A DNA stretch of 64,000 bases from Pseudomonas sp. R5(2019) (lineage in GTDB: Bacteria; Pseudomonadota; Gammaproteobacteria; Pseudomonadales; Pseudomonadaceae): contig NZ_JAAAMT010000004.1 of the NCBI RefSeq assembly GCF_009905435.1, positions 1-64,000 of the forward strand. The letters run 5' to 3'. The notes beneath the pieces are model-generated. The model was not told the origin of the DNA and made no database searches. It saw only the letters and a list, made by a program, of their open reading frames with translations. The translations under genes and the position numbers were made by a program. Within the stretch, counting starts at the first letter, position 1. Every line of letters starts with the position of its first letter. Positions 26,438 to 36,660 of the stretch are shown one piece after another.

Positions 26438-28885
26438 TCAGCGCACGCGGCCCTCGCTGGGCGCCAGTTCTGCTTTGCTGAAATCGTCCACGTCGATCAC
26501 GTTGCGGCGCGCCACTTCGGCCTGGCGCAGGCTTTCGGCTTCGCCGGTTTGCAACACGCCGGCATGCAGCGCGGCGTCGATCAGGTGTTCGCCGGGTTGC
26601 GGGTTGAATTGCCCGGCCTTGTAGGCAGCCTCCAGTTTTGTCTGCGCCGGGGCGCTGGCGGCCAGCAGATCGCAAGCGTGCTGCAGTGCGCCGACCGGGT
26701 CGTCGGTGGACTGTGGGCGATAGCACCCGCTCAGCAATTCCTCCAGCGCCGGGTCGCCCTTGGCGCGGCCGATCAATGCAGCTACTTCGGCATCCTGCGC
26801 ATCGGACGGGCCGGTATGGCGTCGGCCGAAAGGGAAGACCGCGACCCGCAACAGCCAACCGAGGACGCGGTTGGGGAAGTTGTCGAGCAGTTTATCCAGC
26901 GCGTGCTCGGCCCGCCCAAGGCTTTCTTTCATGGCCCAATGCAACAGCGGGCGCAGGTAGTCGGGGGAATTGAGGTCGTTGTAGCGCTTGAGCGCCGCCG
27001 AGCCCAGATAGAGGTTGCTGAGGACGTCACCCAGGCGTGCAGACAACCGCTCGCGGCGCTTCAGGGTGCCGCCGAGCAGCATCATGCACAGGTCGGCGAG
27101 CATCGCAAAGGCGGCCGCCTGGCGATCCAGTGCACGGAAGTAGCCTTGGCTCAGCGCATCGCCGGGCTTGTCGTCGATACGTCCCAGGCCGAGGTTGAGG
27201 ATGAAGGTGCTGGCCGCATTGCTGACGGCGAAACCGATGTGCTCGAGCAGCAGCTCATCGAATTCCTTCAGCGCCTGATCGTGGTCTTCACGCCCGGCCA
27301 GGGCCATTTCCTTGAGCACGAAGGGGTGGCAGCGAATCGCCCCCTGGCCAAAGATCATCAGGTTGCGCGAGAGGATGTTGGCGCCCTCGACGGTGATAAA
27401 AATCGGCGCCCCTTGCCAGTTGCGAGCCAGGTAATTGTTGGGGCCCATGATGATGGCCTTGCCGCCATGCACGTCCATGGCGTGGGCGATGCACTCACGG
27501 CCACGTTCGGTCAGGTGGTATTTGAGGATGGCCGACAGCACCGAGGGCTTCTCGCCCAGGTCGACGGCGCTGGCGGTCAGCATTCGTGCGCTGTCCATCA
27601 GCCAGGCATTGCCACCGATGCGTGCCATCGCTTCCTGAATGCCTTCAAAGGCCGCCAGTGGCACATTGAATTGCTCGCGCACCTGGGCGTACTGGCCCGT
27701 CACCAGGCTGGTGTACTTGGCGGCGCCGGTGCCTACCGCCGGCAGGGAAATGGAGCGCCCCACTGACAGGCAATTCATCAGCATCATCCAGCCTTTGCCG
27801 AGCATTGCCTGGCCACCGATCAGGTAGTCCAGCGGGATAAATACGTCCTTGCCTGAGTTGGGGCCATTCATGAAGGCGGCGCCCAGCGGCAGGTGACGGC
27901 GGCCGATCTCCACACCAGGCATGTCGGTGGGGATCAGCGCCAGGCTGATTCCCAGGTCTTCTTCTTCGCCCAGCAGGTGCTCCGGGTCATAGGCCTTGAA
28001 CGCCAGGCCGAGGAGGGTGGCTACCGGGCCGAGGGTGATGTAGCGCTTTTCCCAGTTCAGACGCAGGCCGAGGACTTCTTTACCTTCCCACTCGCCACGG
28101 CAGATCACGCCGGTATCGGGCATGGCACCGGCATCGGAGCCGGCCAGGGGGCCGGTCAGTGCAAAGCAGGGGATTTCGTCGCCACGGGCCAGGCGCGGCA
28201 GGTAATGGTTGCGTTGTTCATCGGTGCCGTAGTGCAGCAGCAGTTCCGCCGGGCCGAGGGAGTTGGGCACCATCACGGTGGAGGCCAGGTCGCCACTGCG
28301 GGTGGCCAGTTTCATCGCCACTTGTGAGTGGGCGTAGGCCGAGAAACCTTTGCCGCCATATTCCTTGGGAATGATCAGCGCAAAAAAACCGTTCTCCTTC
28401 ATATGGGCCCAGGCCTCGGCCGGCAGGTCCATGTCCTGGCCGATCTGCCAGTCGCTGACCATCGCGCAGAGCGCTTCGGTGGGGCCGTCGATAAAGGCTT
28501 GCTCTTCCTCGCTCAGCTGCGCCTTGGGGTAGTCGAGCAGGGTGTTCCAGTTTGGCCGGCCACTGAACAGCTCGCCATCCCACCAGACGGTTCCGGCGTC
28601 GATGGCCTCACGTTCGGTGACTGACATGGGCGGCAGGGTACGCTGGAACCAGGCGAACATGGGCGCGCTGAAGTGTTTGCGGCGCAGGTCCGGCAATAAC
28701 AACGGCACTGCCACAGCGGCCACGCCGAGCCAGAATATCGCCATCAGCCACCCTGGGGCGGCGCTGAAGATGCCCATCAGCACCAGGTACACCGCCACAA
28801 TCCCAAGGGCCGGCAGCGGGGCGATGCGCCGGTGCGCAAGCCAGGCGATACCGACGATCAGAACCAACAACCACAACAGCAACAT
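26438..28885 (-). CDS. fadE: Acyl-CoA dehydrogenase FadE
   Basis: An 815-residue membrane-associated acyl-CoA dehydrogenase, which makes the 2,3-enoyl-CoA in the first step of fatty-acid beta-oxidation with FAD as acceptor. Two or three N-terminal hydrophobic helices (residues 1-70) come before the dehydrogenase fold (ALIIPKEYGGKGFSAYAHSQ, CFALTGPLAGSDAG, YAQVREQFNVPLAAFEGIQEA, DVHGGKAIIMGPNNYLARNWQGAPI). A C-terminal DUF1974 domain specific to FadE follows. The length equals E. coli FadE (814). ATG 28885 has GGAGG at 7 nt; the ATG two codons earlier is too close to that site. Much longer upstream frames are spurious. Divergent from the GST gene. Confidence 0.94.
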   Translation of the reverse strand: MLLLWLLVLIVGIAWLAHRRIAPLPALGIVAVYLVLMGIFSAAPGWLMAIFWLGVAAVAVPLLLPDLRRKHFSAPMFAWFQRTLPPMSVTEREAIDAGTVWWDGELFSGRPNWNTLLDYPKAQLSEEEQAFIDGPTEALCAMVSDWQIGQDMDLPAEAWAHMKENGFFALIIPKEYGGKGFSAYAHSQVAMKLATRSGDLASTVMVPNSLGPAELLLHYGTDEQRNHYLPRLARGDEIPCFALTGPLAGSDAGAMPDTGVICRGEWEGKEVLGLRLNWEKRYITLGPVATLLGLAFKAYDPEHLLGEEEDLGISLALIPTDMPGVEIGRRHLPLGAAFMNGPNSGKDVFIPLDYLIGGQAMLGKGWMMLMNCLSVGRSISLPAVGTGAAKYTSLVTGQYAQVREQFNVPLAAFEGIQEAMARIGGNAWLMDSARMLTASAVDLGEKPSVLSAILKYHLTERGRECIAHAMDVHGGKAIIMGPNNYLARNWQGAPIFITVEGANILSRNLMIFGQGAIRCHPFVLKEMALAGREDHDQALKEFDELLLEHIGFAVSNAASTFILNLGLGRIDDKPGDALSQGYFRALDRQAAAFAMLADLCMMLLGGTLKRRERLSARLGDVLSNLYLGSAALKRYNDLNSPDYLRPLLHWAMKESLGRAEHALDKLLDNFPNRVLGWLLRVAVFPFGRRHTGPSDAQDAEVAALIGRAKGDPALEELLSGCYRPQSTDDPVGALQHACDLLAASAPAQTKLEAAYKAGQFNPQPGEHLIDAALHAGVLQTGEAESLRQAEVARRNVIDVDDFSKAELAPSEGRVR

Positions 28886-29047
28886 ATGCATTCCTCCGTG
28901 AAGACCAGGCAAGACTCCATCCAGCTTAGTCAGCTTCAGGCAAACGACCCGCAGGTGTGCCAGCGTCTGGATTGGGACCTTGCGGGGGTGGTGGAGTTCG
29001 GTGGCTGGAGTAGACTGGTCGCCCACTCGGTTGATGGCGCAAGGATC

Positions 29048-29671
29048 ATGCTGAAGATTTGGGGAAGGAAAAACTCGACAAACGTTCGCAAGGTGCTGTG
29101 GTGCGCACAGGAGTTGGAATTGCCGTACCACAGTATAGATGCCGGCGGGGCGTTCGGCCTGGTCGATGGCCCGGAGTACCGCGCCTTGAACCCTAACGGC
29201 CGTATCCCCACGCTGGAAGACGATGGGCTGGTGCTGTGGGAGTCCAATGCCATCGTCCGTTACCTGGCGGCCCGATACGCACCGGATTCGGCCTGGTACC
29301 CGGCGGACCCTGTCGTACGCGCCAAGGCCGATAAATGGATGGATTGGACCTCGACGTCGCTGGCCGAACCTTTTCGGCATTTGTTCTGGGGCATTCTGCG
29401 CACACCGGCCGACCAGCAGGATTGGGTGGCCATCAATGCTGCTCACAAAACCTGCGCGCAGCTGCTGTCGATTGCCGATCAGGCCTTGGCCTCGCAGCCT
29501 TACCTGAGCGGTGACGAACCCGGCATGGGTGATATTCCGCTGGGGGCTTTTGCCTATGCCTGGTTCGAGATGCCGATCGAGCGCCCGGACATGCATCACC
29601 TGCGTGCCTGGTACGAACGCCTTCAAGAACGCCCGGCCTACCAGGCCGCGGTGATGACCGCCTTGACCTGA
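29048..29671 (+). CDS. Glutathione S-transferase family protein
   Basis: A 207-residue GST with an N-terminal thioredoxin-like domain (LKIWGRKNSTNVRKVLWCAQEL, then the NPNGRIPTLEDDGLVLWESNAIVRYLA segment with the cis-Pro and the Glu-Ser glutathione-binding pair). An all-helical C-terminal domain follows. The ATG at 29048 fits the family start. It is divergent from fadE across about 160 bp, the same neighbour pair as PA2813/PA2815 in P. aeruginosa. The substrate is unknown. Confidence 0.88.
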   Translation: MLKIWGRKNSTNVRKVLWCAQELELPYHSIDAGGAFGLVDGPEYRALNPNGRIPTLEDDGLVLWESNAIVRYLAARYAPDSAWYPADPVVRAKADKWMDWTSTSLAEPFRHLFWGILRTPADQQDWVAINAAHKTCAQLLSIADQALASQPYLSGDEPGMGDIPLGAFAYAWFEMPIERPDMHHLRAWYERLQERPAYQAAVMTALT

Positions 29672-29800
29672 TAGTTACTATCGATATCCCTCACTGTACT
29701 TGCGCGGCGGCACCACGCAGCATTGGTCTTATCCGCCGCGATTGTATTTAATGATCCGGATCCAATTTCTGAACGTACTTGATCGGGTGCCTAACCGCTT

Positions 29801-30733
29801 ATGAGTTCCGCTCTGTCCATTCGGCAGCTAACCAAAACCTACGGCAATGGCTTCCAGGCCCTGCATGGCATTGACCTGGAGGTGGCCGAAGGCGACTTCT
29901 TTGCATTGCTGGGCCCTAATGGAGCCGGCAAATCCACCACCATCGGCATTCTCTCCACCCTGGTCAACAAGACCAGCGGCACGGTGAATATCTTCGGTCA
30001 CGACCTGGACCGACAGCCAGCCGCGCTCAAGCGCAGCATTGGCGTGGTGCCGCAAGAGTTCAACTTCAACCAGTTTGAAAAGACCTTCGACATCGTCGTG
30101 ACTCAGGCCGGCTACTACGGCATTCCGGCCAAGCTGGCCAAGGAACGCGCCGAGCAGTACCTGACGCAGCTGGGGCTGTGGGACAAGCGCGACGTGCCTT
30201 CGCGGTCGCTGTCCGGAGGCATGAAACGCCGCCTGATGATCGCCCGGGCGCTGATTCACGAGCCGCGCCTGCTGATTCTCGATGAGCCCACCGCCGGCGT
30301 GGACATCGAATTGCGCCGCTCGATGTGGACCTTCCTGACCGAGCTTAACCGCAAGGGCATCACCATCATCCTGACGACGCACTACCTGGAAGAGGCCGAG
30401 CAGCTGTGCCGCAACATCGGCATCATCGACCACGGCACCATCGTCGAGAACACCAGCATGCGTGCGCTGCTCGGCAAGCTGCATGTGGAGACCTTCCTGC
30501 TCGACCTCAAGCAGGACCTGCAGACCGCGCCTCACCTGGAAGGCTACCCGTGCCGACTGGTCGACCGGCATACCCTGGAAGTCCAGGTCGACAAGGCCAT
30601 CGGCGTGACCGCGCTGTTTGGCCAACTGGCCCTGCAAAACATCGAAGTGCAAAGTTTGCGCAACAAGACCAATCGCCTGGAGGAGTTGTTCGTGTCGTTG
30701 GTTGAAAAAAACCTCGGGAAGGTGGCGATATGA
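29801..30733 (+). CDS. ABC transporter ATP-binding protein (YadG type)
   Basis: A 310-residue ATPase of the drug/polysaccharide ABC-2 export class. Walker A GPNGAGKST (residues 39-47), Q-loop, signature LSGGMKRR (near 138), Walker B LLILDEPTAGVD, and the switch His in LTTHYLEEAEQ are all present. A C-terminal extension of about 90 residues is typical of YadG-type proteins. The stop overlaps the permease start by 4 nt, so the two form a transporter. The substrate is not known. Confidence 0.92.
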   Translation: MSSALSIRQLTKTYGNGFQALHGIDLEVAEGDFFALLGPNGAGKSTTIGILSTLVNKTSGTVNIFGHDLDRQPAALKRSIGVVPQEFNFNQFEKTFDIVVTQAGYYGIPAKLAKERAEQYLTQLGLWDKRDVPSRSLSGGMKRRLMIARALIHEPRLLILDEPTAGVDIELRRSMWTFLTELNRKGITIILTTHYLEEAEQLCRNIGIIDHGTIVENTSMRALLGKLHVETFLLDLKQDLQTAPHLEGYPCRLVDRHTLEVQVDKAIGVTALFGQLALQNIEVQSLRNKTNRLEELFVSLVEKNLGKVAI

Positions 30734-31509
30734 GTTCGGAATTGCGCCCCAACCTGGTCGCCCTCAACACCATCGTCTACCGAGAGGTGCGCCGCTTCAT
30801 GCGGATCTGGCCACAGACCCTGCTGCCGCCAGCGATCACCATGGTGCTGTACTTTGTCATCTTCGGGAACCTGATCGGGCGCCAGATCGGTGACATGGGC
30901 GGCTTCACCTACATGCAGTACATCGTGCCCGGCCTGATCATGATGTCGGTCATTACCAACTCTTACGGCAATGTGGTCTCAAGCTTCTTCGGCAGCAAGT
31001 TCCAGCGCTCGATCGAGGAATTGATGGTTTCACCGGTGTCGCCTCACACCATTTTGGTCGGCTACACCCTGGGCGGGGTGTTGCGCGGTCTGGCAGTGGG
31101 GCTGATCGTGACCCTCCTGTCGATGTTCTTCACCGACCTGCAGGTTCATCACTTGGGTGTGACGGTGCTGGTGGTATTGCTGACGGCAACCATCTTCTCG
31201 TTGCTGGGTTTTATCAACGCCGTCTTTGCGCGCAACTTCGATGACATCTCGATCATTCCGACCTTCGTGCTGACGCCGTTGACCTATCTGGGCGGGGTGT
31301 TCTACTCGATCACCTTGTTGCCACCGTTCTGGCAGACCGTGTCGATGGCCAACCCGGTGCTGCACATGGTCAACTCGTTCCGCTACGGCATACTCGGGGT
31401 GTCGGATATTCGTATCGGTGTGGCGATCAGCTTTATGCTGGTGGCGACTGTGGTGCTGTATGTCGCTTGTGCCCGCCTGCTGGTCAGCGGTCGCGGCATG
31501 CGCACCTGA
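30730..31509 (+). CDS. ABC-2 type permease (YadH type)
   Basis: A 259-residue integral membrane protein with six predicted helices and the ABC-2 signature (VPGLIMMSVITNSYGNVVSSFFGSKFQRSIEELMVSPVSP; later LTPLTYLGGVFYSI). It pairs with the ATP-binding protein encoded immediately upstream (ATGA overlap). The homologue in E. coli is YadH. The export substrate is unknown. Confidence 0.92.
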   Translation: MSSELRPNLVALNTIVYREVRRFMRIWPQTLLPPAITMVLYFVIFGNLIGRQIGDMGGFTYMQYIVPGLIMMSVITNSYGNVVSSFFGSKFQRSIEELMVSPVSPHTILVGYTLGGVLRGLAVGLIVTLLSMFFTDLQVHHLGVTVLVVLLTATIFSLLGFINAVFARNFDDISIIPTFVLTPLTYLGGVFYSITLLPPFWQTVSMANPVLHMVNSFRYGILGVSDIRIGVAISFMLVATVVLYVACARLLVSGRGMRT

Positions 31510-31535
31510 CTTTGTAAAAGGTTCGCAGGCGGCTT

Positions 31536-31569
31536 TGTGGGAGCAAAGCTCGCTCGCGATACAGGCGCC
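31536..31569. repeat. REP-like intergenic repeat
   Basis: The sequence TGTGGGAGCAAAGCTCGCTC and the bases after it match the Pseudomonas REP style (a GTGGGAGC head, then a GCTCGCTCGCGAT palindromic part). It lies just after the permease stop and before the convergent DUF2062 gene. A single copy is seen. Confidence 0.65.
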
Positions 31570-31597
31570 GCGGTGTCTCTGACGCACAGCGGAGCGG

Positions 31598-32113
31598 TTA
31601 CGACGACCGCTGCTTGCGCCGCCGCCACTGGCGCCCCACCCACCAGCGCCAATAGAGCATGGTCATGCAATAGGCCAGCGCGCCCAGCAACACTCCACAC
31701 ACCAACGAACCCAACAGAAACGGCTGCCACAACGTGGCTAGCTGGCCGCTGATCCATTCCCAGGTGAGTTCGTCCGGCAAGTGCCGGGGCGGTACGCCCA
31801 TCAGCCAGGCGCCCATTTGATAGGTGCAAAAAAACACCGGCGGCATGGTGATCGGGTTGGTCAGCCAGACCAGGCTGACAGCAATCGGCATGTTGCCGCG
31901 AACCAGGATCGCCAGGCTCGCTGCCAAAAGCATTTGTAACGGGATCGGAATAAATGCAGCGAACAGGCCGACTGCCATGGCGCGTGCCACCGAGTGGCGG
32001 TTCAGGTGCCAGAGGTTGGGGTCGTGCAGCAGACGGCCGAGAAAACGCAGGGATTTGTGCTCCCTGATAATGGTCGGGTCTGGCATGTAACGTTTGAACA
32101 AGCGACGCGGCAT
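31598..32113 (-). CDS. DUF2062 membrane protein
   Basis: A 171-residue protein of the DUF2062 family. It has a basic, cytoplasmic N-terminus (MPRRLFKRYMPDP), the family motif HLNRHSVARAMAVGLFAAFIPIPLQMLLAASLAILVRGNMPIAVSLVWLTNPITMPP, and two or three membrane helices. The C-terminal tail is very basic. Function is unknown. It is divergent from comEC across 144 bp, the same order as PA2985-PA2984. Confidence 0.88.
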   Translation of the reverse strand: MPRRLFKRYMPDPTIIREHKSLRFLGRLLHDPNLWHLNRHSVARAMAVGLFAAFIPIPLQMLLAASLAILVRGNMPIAVSLVWLTNPITMPPVFFCTYQMGAWLMGVPPRHLPDELTWEWISGQLATLWQPFLLGSLVCGVLLGALAYCMTMLYWRWWVGRQWRRRKQRSS

Positions 32114-32257
32114 GTGGATTCTCAGCTGGTGGTACCGGGCCAGTATGCACAGATTCTACAAATGGCGAGGTCAGACTTTGTGACAATTAATAAAGCGCGG
32201 GGTCGGTGATTGATCTAAGCCTGTTTCACTGGATCAGGTTGCGAAGGCTGTACTTCA

Positions 32258-34501
32258 ATGCGCACAGGGATGATTGCGCTGGCGCTCGGGCTATTATGCC
32301 TGCGCTTTTTACCGGCTTTGCCGCCGGTCGGCGGATGCGTGATGTTGGCGTTGGCAGGCGCGGCATTGCTGCCGTTTCGCGGCTACCCGCTGGGTTTTTT
32401 TCTGCTGGGATTGAGCTGGGCTTGTGTGTCGGCGCAATGGGCGCTGGATGATCGCCTGGCGCCCGACCTGGACGGTCGTACCTTATGGGTGGAAGGGCAA
32501 GTCGTTGGGCTGCCGTCCACAACCGCGGGCAGCGTTCGTTTCGAATTGGCCGACGCCACTTCGCGGCGGGTCCGCTTGCCGGCCACCATAAGACTGGGCT
32601 GGTACGCTGGGCCGCCCGTCCAGAGCGGAGAGCGCTGGCGTCTGGCGGTAACCCTCAAACGCCCATCGGGGCTGCTCAACCCTCATGGGTTCGATCAGGA
32701 AGCGGCGCTGTTGGCTCGGCGCATCGGGGCGACGGGCACGGTCAAGGCCGGGGAACTCGTGGCACCTGCAGCCGGTGCCTGGCGTGACAGTGTTCGCCAG
32801 CGCCTGCTGGCGGTTGAGGCCCATGGTCGGGAAGGGGCGTTGGCCGCGCTGGTGCTGGGGGATGGTTCAGGGCTGAGCAGTCAGGATTGGCAGGCGCTGC
32901 AGGCCACCGGCACGATCCATTTGTTGGTGATTTCCGGTCAGCATATCGGTCTGCTGGCGGGGTTGGTGTATGGCCTGGTGGCAGGATTGGCACGGTGGGG
33001 TTACTGGCCGCGCCGGTTACCGTGGCTGCCATGGGCCTGTGGTCTGGCGTTCGCGGCTGCGCTCGGTTACGGCCTGTTGGCCGGGTTTCAAGTACCGGTG
33101 CGGCGAGCCTGCATCATGCTTGGGCTGGTGTTGCTGTGGCGCTTGCGCTTTCGCCACCTGGGCGTGGCCCTGCCTTGGTTGTTGGCGCTTAACGGCGTGC
33201 TGATTCTGGAGCCGCTGGCGAGTTTGCAGCCGGGCTTGTGGCTGTCATTTGCGGCGGTGGGCATCTTGATCCTGGCCTTCAGCGGGCGTCTGGGTGCCTG
33301 GCGCTTCTGGCAGGCCTGGCCGCGCGCGCAGTGGATGGTGGCCATCGGGCTGTTGCCGATTTTATTGATGCTCGGGTTACCCATCAGCCTGAGCGCGCCT
33401 TTGACCAACCTGATTGCAGTGCCTTGGTTGAGCGTCGGTGTGCTGCCCTTGGCGCTGCTCGGCACCGCCACCTTGCCCGTCCCCTATGTGGGCGAAAATC
33501 TGTTGTGGTTGGCTGCGGGTTCACTCGACCTGCTGTTTCGCTGGCTGGCATGGGCTGCCAGTCTATTGCCGGCCTGGGTGCCGCCCGCCATCCCCTTATG
33601 GGCCTGGCTGCTCTGCGCTGCCGGCGCACTGTTGCTGTTGCTGCCCAAGGGCCTGCCCATGCGCATGCTCGGTTGGCCACTGATGGTGCTGGCTGCGCTG
33701 GCGCCACAGGTAAAGGTGCCAGAGGGCGAAGTGCAGGTGTGGCAACTGGATGTGGGGCAGGGGCTGGCCTTTGTGCTGCGTACCCGCAATCACACGGCTC
33801 TCTATGATGCCGGGCCGGCCATGGGTGGTTTCGATCTGGGCGAACGTGTGGTGCTGCCAACCCTGCGCAAGCTGGGCGTGCGCGAGCTGGACCTGATGCT
33901 GCTCAGCCACGCCGACGCCGATCATGCCGGCGGTGCCTCGGCGATCATGCGTGGCCTGCCGGTCAAACGGGTGCTGAGCGGCGAAGCAGCGGCGTTGCCG
34001 AAGCTGCTCGGCGCACAAGCCTGTGTCAGCGACGAGCGCTGGGAGTGGGATGGCGTGCGCTTTTCGCTATGGCAATGGGACGACGCCACCGACAGCAATC
34101 AGGGGTCATGCACCTTGCTGGTCGAAGCCAGGGGGGAGCGGCTGTTGTTGACCGGCGATATCGATGTTCGAAGCGAACGCGCCTGGCTCGGTGGCCCGCA
34201 GGCCGGGCCGGTCGATTGGCTGCAGGCTCCCCATCATGGCAGTCGCAGTTCCTCCTCGCGTGCCTTTCTGCAGGCGACCCGGCCCAGAGGCGTGCTCATC
34301 TCCCGGGGCCGACACAATACCTTTGGTCACCCGCACCCGCAGGTCATGGCGCGCTTGCGAAACCTCGGCATCAGCAGCTACGACAATGTCGACCATGGCG
34401 CACTGCACTTGCAGCTGGGCACCTTCGGCGTGCCACGTGGAACGCGCGAACAACGGCGCTTCTGGCGTGAACCTGCACCGCCTGCCGATGAGCCGACATG
34501 A
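32258..34501 (+). CDS. comEC: DNA uptake channel ComEC/Rec2
   Basis: A 747-residue polytopic protein, the predicted inner-membrane channel for single-stranded DNA during natural transformation. An N-terminal OB-like DUF4131 region is followed by the Competence domain (TGTIHLLVISGQHIGLLAGL near 220) with many membrane helices. A C-terminal metallo-beta-lactamase domain follows, with HADADHAGG (near 548) and APHHGSRSS. The metal ligands look intact. Whether the strain is competent is not shown. It lies about 60 nt before exbB. Confidence 0.92.
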   Translation: MRTGMIALALGLLCLRFLPALPPVGGCVMLALAGAALLPFRGYPLGFFLLGLSWACVSAQWALDDRLAPDLDGRTLWVEGQVVGLPSTTAGSVRFELADATSRRVRLPATIRLGWYAGPPVQSGERWRLAVTLKRPSGLLNPHGFDQEAALLARRIGATGTVKAGELVAPAAGAWRDSVRQRLLAVEAHGREGALAALVLGDGSGLSSQDWQALQATGTIHLLVISGQHIGLLAGLVYGLVAGLARWGYWPRRLPWLPWACGLAFAAALGYGLLAGFQVPVRRACIMLGLVLLWRLRFRHLGVALPWLLALNGVLILEPLASLQPGLWLSFAAVGILILAFSGRLGAWRFWQAWPRAQWMVAIGLLPILLMLGLPISLSAPLTNLIAVPWLSVGVLPLALLGTATLPVPYVGENLLWLAAGSLDLLFRWLAWAASLLPAWVPPAIPLWAWLLCAAGALLLLLPKGLPMRMLGWPLMVLAALAPQVKVPEGEVQVWQLDVGQGLAFVLRTRNHTALYDAGPAMGGFDLGERVVLPTLRKLGVRELDLMLLSHADADHAGGASAIMRGLPVKRVLSGEAAALPKLLGAQACVSDERWEWDGVRFSLWQWDDATDSNQGSCTLLVEARGERLLLTGDIDVRSERAWLGGPQAGPVDWLQAPHHGSRSSSSRAFLQATRPRGVLISRGRHNTFGHPHPQVMARLRNLGISSYDNVDHGALHLQLGTFGVPRGTREQRRFWREPAPPADEPT

Positions 34502-34563
34502 CGTTGTTCGGCACCGGGGCCCCCTATGTTAAAGTGTCGAACTTTTTCAGGGGGATCGTTACT

Positions 34564-35199
34564 GTGTGGGAATTGGTCAAGTCCGGTGGTTGGATGATGA
34601 TACCGATCATTCTGAGTTCCATCGCCGCCGTCGGCATTGTCGCCGAACGCCTGTGGACACTGCGCGCCAGTCGAGTCACCCCGCCGCACCTGGTTGGCCA
34701 GGTCTGGCGTTGGATCAAAGACAAGCAACTGAACAAAGACAAGCTGCGCGAGCTGCGCAACAACTCGCCGCTGGGTGAAATCCTCGCCGCGGGTCTGGCC
34801 AACTCCAGGCATGGCCGCGAAATCATGAAAGAGTGCATCGAGGAGGCGGCCGCGCGGGTTATCCACGAGCTGGAGCACTACATCAATGCATTGGGCACCA
34901 TTGCCGCCATGGCGCCGCTGCTCGGTTTGCTCGGCACCGTGCTGGGCATGATCGATATTTTCAGCTCCTTCATGGGCTCGGGCATGACGGCCAACGCTGC
35001 CGTGCTGGCTGGCGGTATTTCCAAGGCCTTGATTACGACCGCGGCTGGCCTGATGGTCGGTATTCCGGCGGTATTCTTCCATCGCTTCCTGCAGCGCCGC
35101 ATTGACGAGCTGGTCGTGGGCATGGAGCAGGAAGCGATCAAGCTGGTTGAAGTGGTGCAGGGTGACCGTGACGTCGATCTGGCCGAGGGCAGGGCGTGA
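34564..35199 (+). CDS. exbB: MotA/TolQ/ExbB proton channel protein
   Basis: A 211-residue ExbB/TolQ family protein. One N-terminal helix (WELVKSGGWMMIPIILSSIAAVGIV) and two C-terminal helices (LGTIAAMAPLLGLLGTVLGMIDIFSSF, and AGGISKALITTAAGLMVGIPAVFFH) form the proton channel with the ExbD protein encoded next. I chose GTG 34564, which follows AGGGGGA; an upstream ATG (34498) overlapping comEC gives an extra N-terminus without similarity. It is a second, lpxK-linked copy rather than the TonB-partner copy. Its energy-using partner is not identified here. Confidence 0.9.
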   Translation: MWELVKSGGWMMIPIILSSIAAVGIVAERLWTLRASRVTPPHLVGQVWRWIKDKQLNKDKLRELRNNSPLGEILAAGLANSRHGREIMKECIEEAAARVIHELEHYINALGTIAAMAPLLGLLGTVLGMIDIFSSFMGSGMTANAAVLAGGISKALITTAAGLMVGIPAVFFHRFLQRRIDELVVGMEQEAIKLVEVVQGDRDVDLAEGRA

Positions 35200-35624
35200 A
35201 GTTCCGTCGCAAGCCTCGGGAAACCGTCGATATCAACCTCGCATCGCTGATCGATGTGGTGTTTATCCTGCTGCTGTTCTTCGTGGTCACTACCACCTTT
35301 ACCCGCGAAACCCAACTGCGGGTTGAGTTGCCGGAGGCCGTGACCGGCACGCCGGCACCGGATTCGGAGCTCAAGCGCCTGGATATCACCATCAGTGCCG
35401 ATGGTGTCTATTCACTGAATAACCACTTGCTGCCCAAGGCGGACCTGGTCACGCTGATGGATGCCCTGCAAAAGGAATCGGCCGGTGACACGCAGTTGCC
35501 GCTATCGATCAGTGCAGATGGCAAGACTCCCCACCAATCGGTGGTCACGGCGATGGATGCGGCCGGCAAACTGGGCTTCAGCCAACTGCGCATGACCACC
35601 GTCGAGGCGCAGGTCAGTCCCTGA
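35196..35624 (+). CDS. exbD: ExbD/TolR family protein
   Basis: A 142-residue protein with a short cytoplasmic N-terminus, one membrane helix ([23 protein letters not shown], with the conserved proton-path Asp) and a periplasmic domain. It overlaps exbB by 4 nt and touches lpxK (last base shared with the lpxK ATG), so the three are translated together. It works with the ExbB protein as a proton-driven motor unit. Confidence 0.92.
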   Translation: MKFRRKPRETVDINLASLIDVVFILLLFFVVTTTFTRETQLRVELPEAVTGTPAPDSELKRLDITISADGVYSLNNHLLPKADLVTLMDALQKESAGDTQLPLSISADGKTPHQSVVTAMDAAGKLGFSQLRMTTVEAQVSP

Positions 35625-36625
35625 TGGCTTTTTCTGATCGCCTGCTGGCCGCCTGGTATGAAGGGCACCCGGCCCTGACACTGTTACGGCCGCTCGAGGC
35701 CCTTTATCGGCGCGTCGTCCAGCGCAAGCGCGAGCGCTTTGTCGCTGGAGAAGGGCAGATCTACCGCTCACCGGTGCCGGTGCTGGTGGTCGGCAATATC
35801 ACCGTGGGCGGTACCGGCAAGACGCCGATGATTCTCTGGTTGATCGAACATTGCCGCCGTCGGGGCGTGCGGGTCGGCGTGGTTAGTCGCGGTTATGGCG
35901 CGCAGCCCCCGCAGTTGCCCTGGCGTGTCAGTCCTGGTGACAGTGCCGCCGTGGCGGGTGATGAGCCGCTGCTGATCGTTCAACGCACCGGGGTCCCGCT
36001 GATGATCGACCCGGATCGCAGCCGGGCGGTGCAGGCGCTGACCGAAGCCGAATCGCTGGACCTGATTCTGTCTGACGACGGTTTGCAGCACTACCGCTTG
36101 GCCCGCGACCTTGAACTGGTATTGATTGATGCCGCACGCGGCCTGGGCAATGGTCGCTGTCTGCCGGCCGGCCCCTTGCGCGAGCCGGTCGAGCGCCTGC
36201 AGTCGGTTGACGCGGTGCTCTACAACGGCGCGATCGTGGGCCACAACGACGGTTTTGCCTTTCGCTTGCAGCCCACCGCGCTGATCAACCTGCGCAGCGG
36301 CGAGCGTGTCGCACTTGACCATTTTCCTGCCGGGCAGGCCGTGCATGCCGTGGCTGGCATCGGCAACCCACAACGTTTCTTCACGACCCTTGAGGGGCTA
36401 AACTGGCGGCCAAGCGCACATGCGTTTGCCGACCACGCTGTCTACAGCGCCCAGGCCTTGAGCTTCGAGCCCGCATTACCATTGATCATGACGGAAAAAG
36501 ATGCGGTCAAATGCCGTGCCTTCGCCGCCCCTGACTGGTGGTACCTGGCGGTCGATGCTGTGCCGTGCGAGGCGTTTGTGGCGTGGTTCAATGCCCAGCT
36601 GTCACGCGTGCTGCGTGAGCCCTGA
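35624..36625 (+). CDS. lpxK: Tetraacyldisaccharide 4'-kinase LpxK
   Basis: A 333-residue kinase that adds the 4'-phosphate to lipid A disaccharide, making lipid IVA at the inner membrane. A hydrophobic N-terminal segment precedes the P-loop [13 protein letters not shown] (residues 56-68). [15 protein letters not shown] and [15 protein letters not shown] segments are family hallmarks. Length matches the family. It is part of an envelope operon with exbBD upstream and trm112, kdsB, ptp and murB downstream. Confidence 0.95.
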   Translation: MAFSDRLLAAWYEGHPALTLLRPLEALYRRVVQRKRERFVAGEGQIYRSPVPVLVVGNITVGGTGKTPMILWLIEHCRRRGVRVGVVSRGYGAQPPQLPWRVSPGDSAAVAGDEPLLIVQRTGVPLMIDPDRSRAVQALTEAESLDLILSDDGLQHYRLARDLELVLIDAARGLGNGRCLPAGPLREPVERLQSVDAVLYNGAIVGHNDGFAFRLQPTALINLRSGERVALDHFPAGQAVHAVAGIGNPQRFFTTLEGLNWRPSAHAFADHAVYSAQALSFEPALPLIMTEKDAVKCRAFAAPDWWYLAVDAVPCEAFVAWFNAQLSRVLREP

Positions 36626-36660
36626 CCCTCTTTAATCGCTCTGTGCCTGAGGATTTTTCC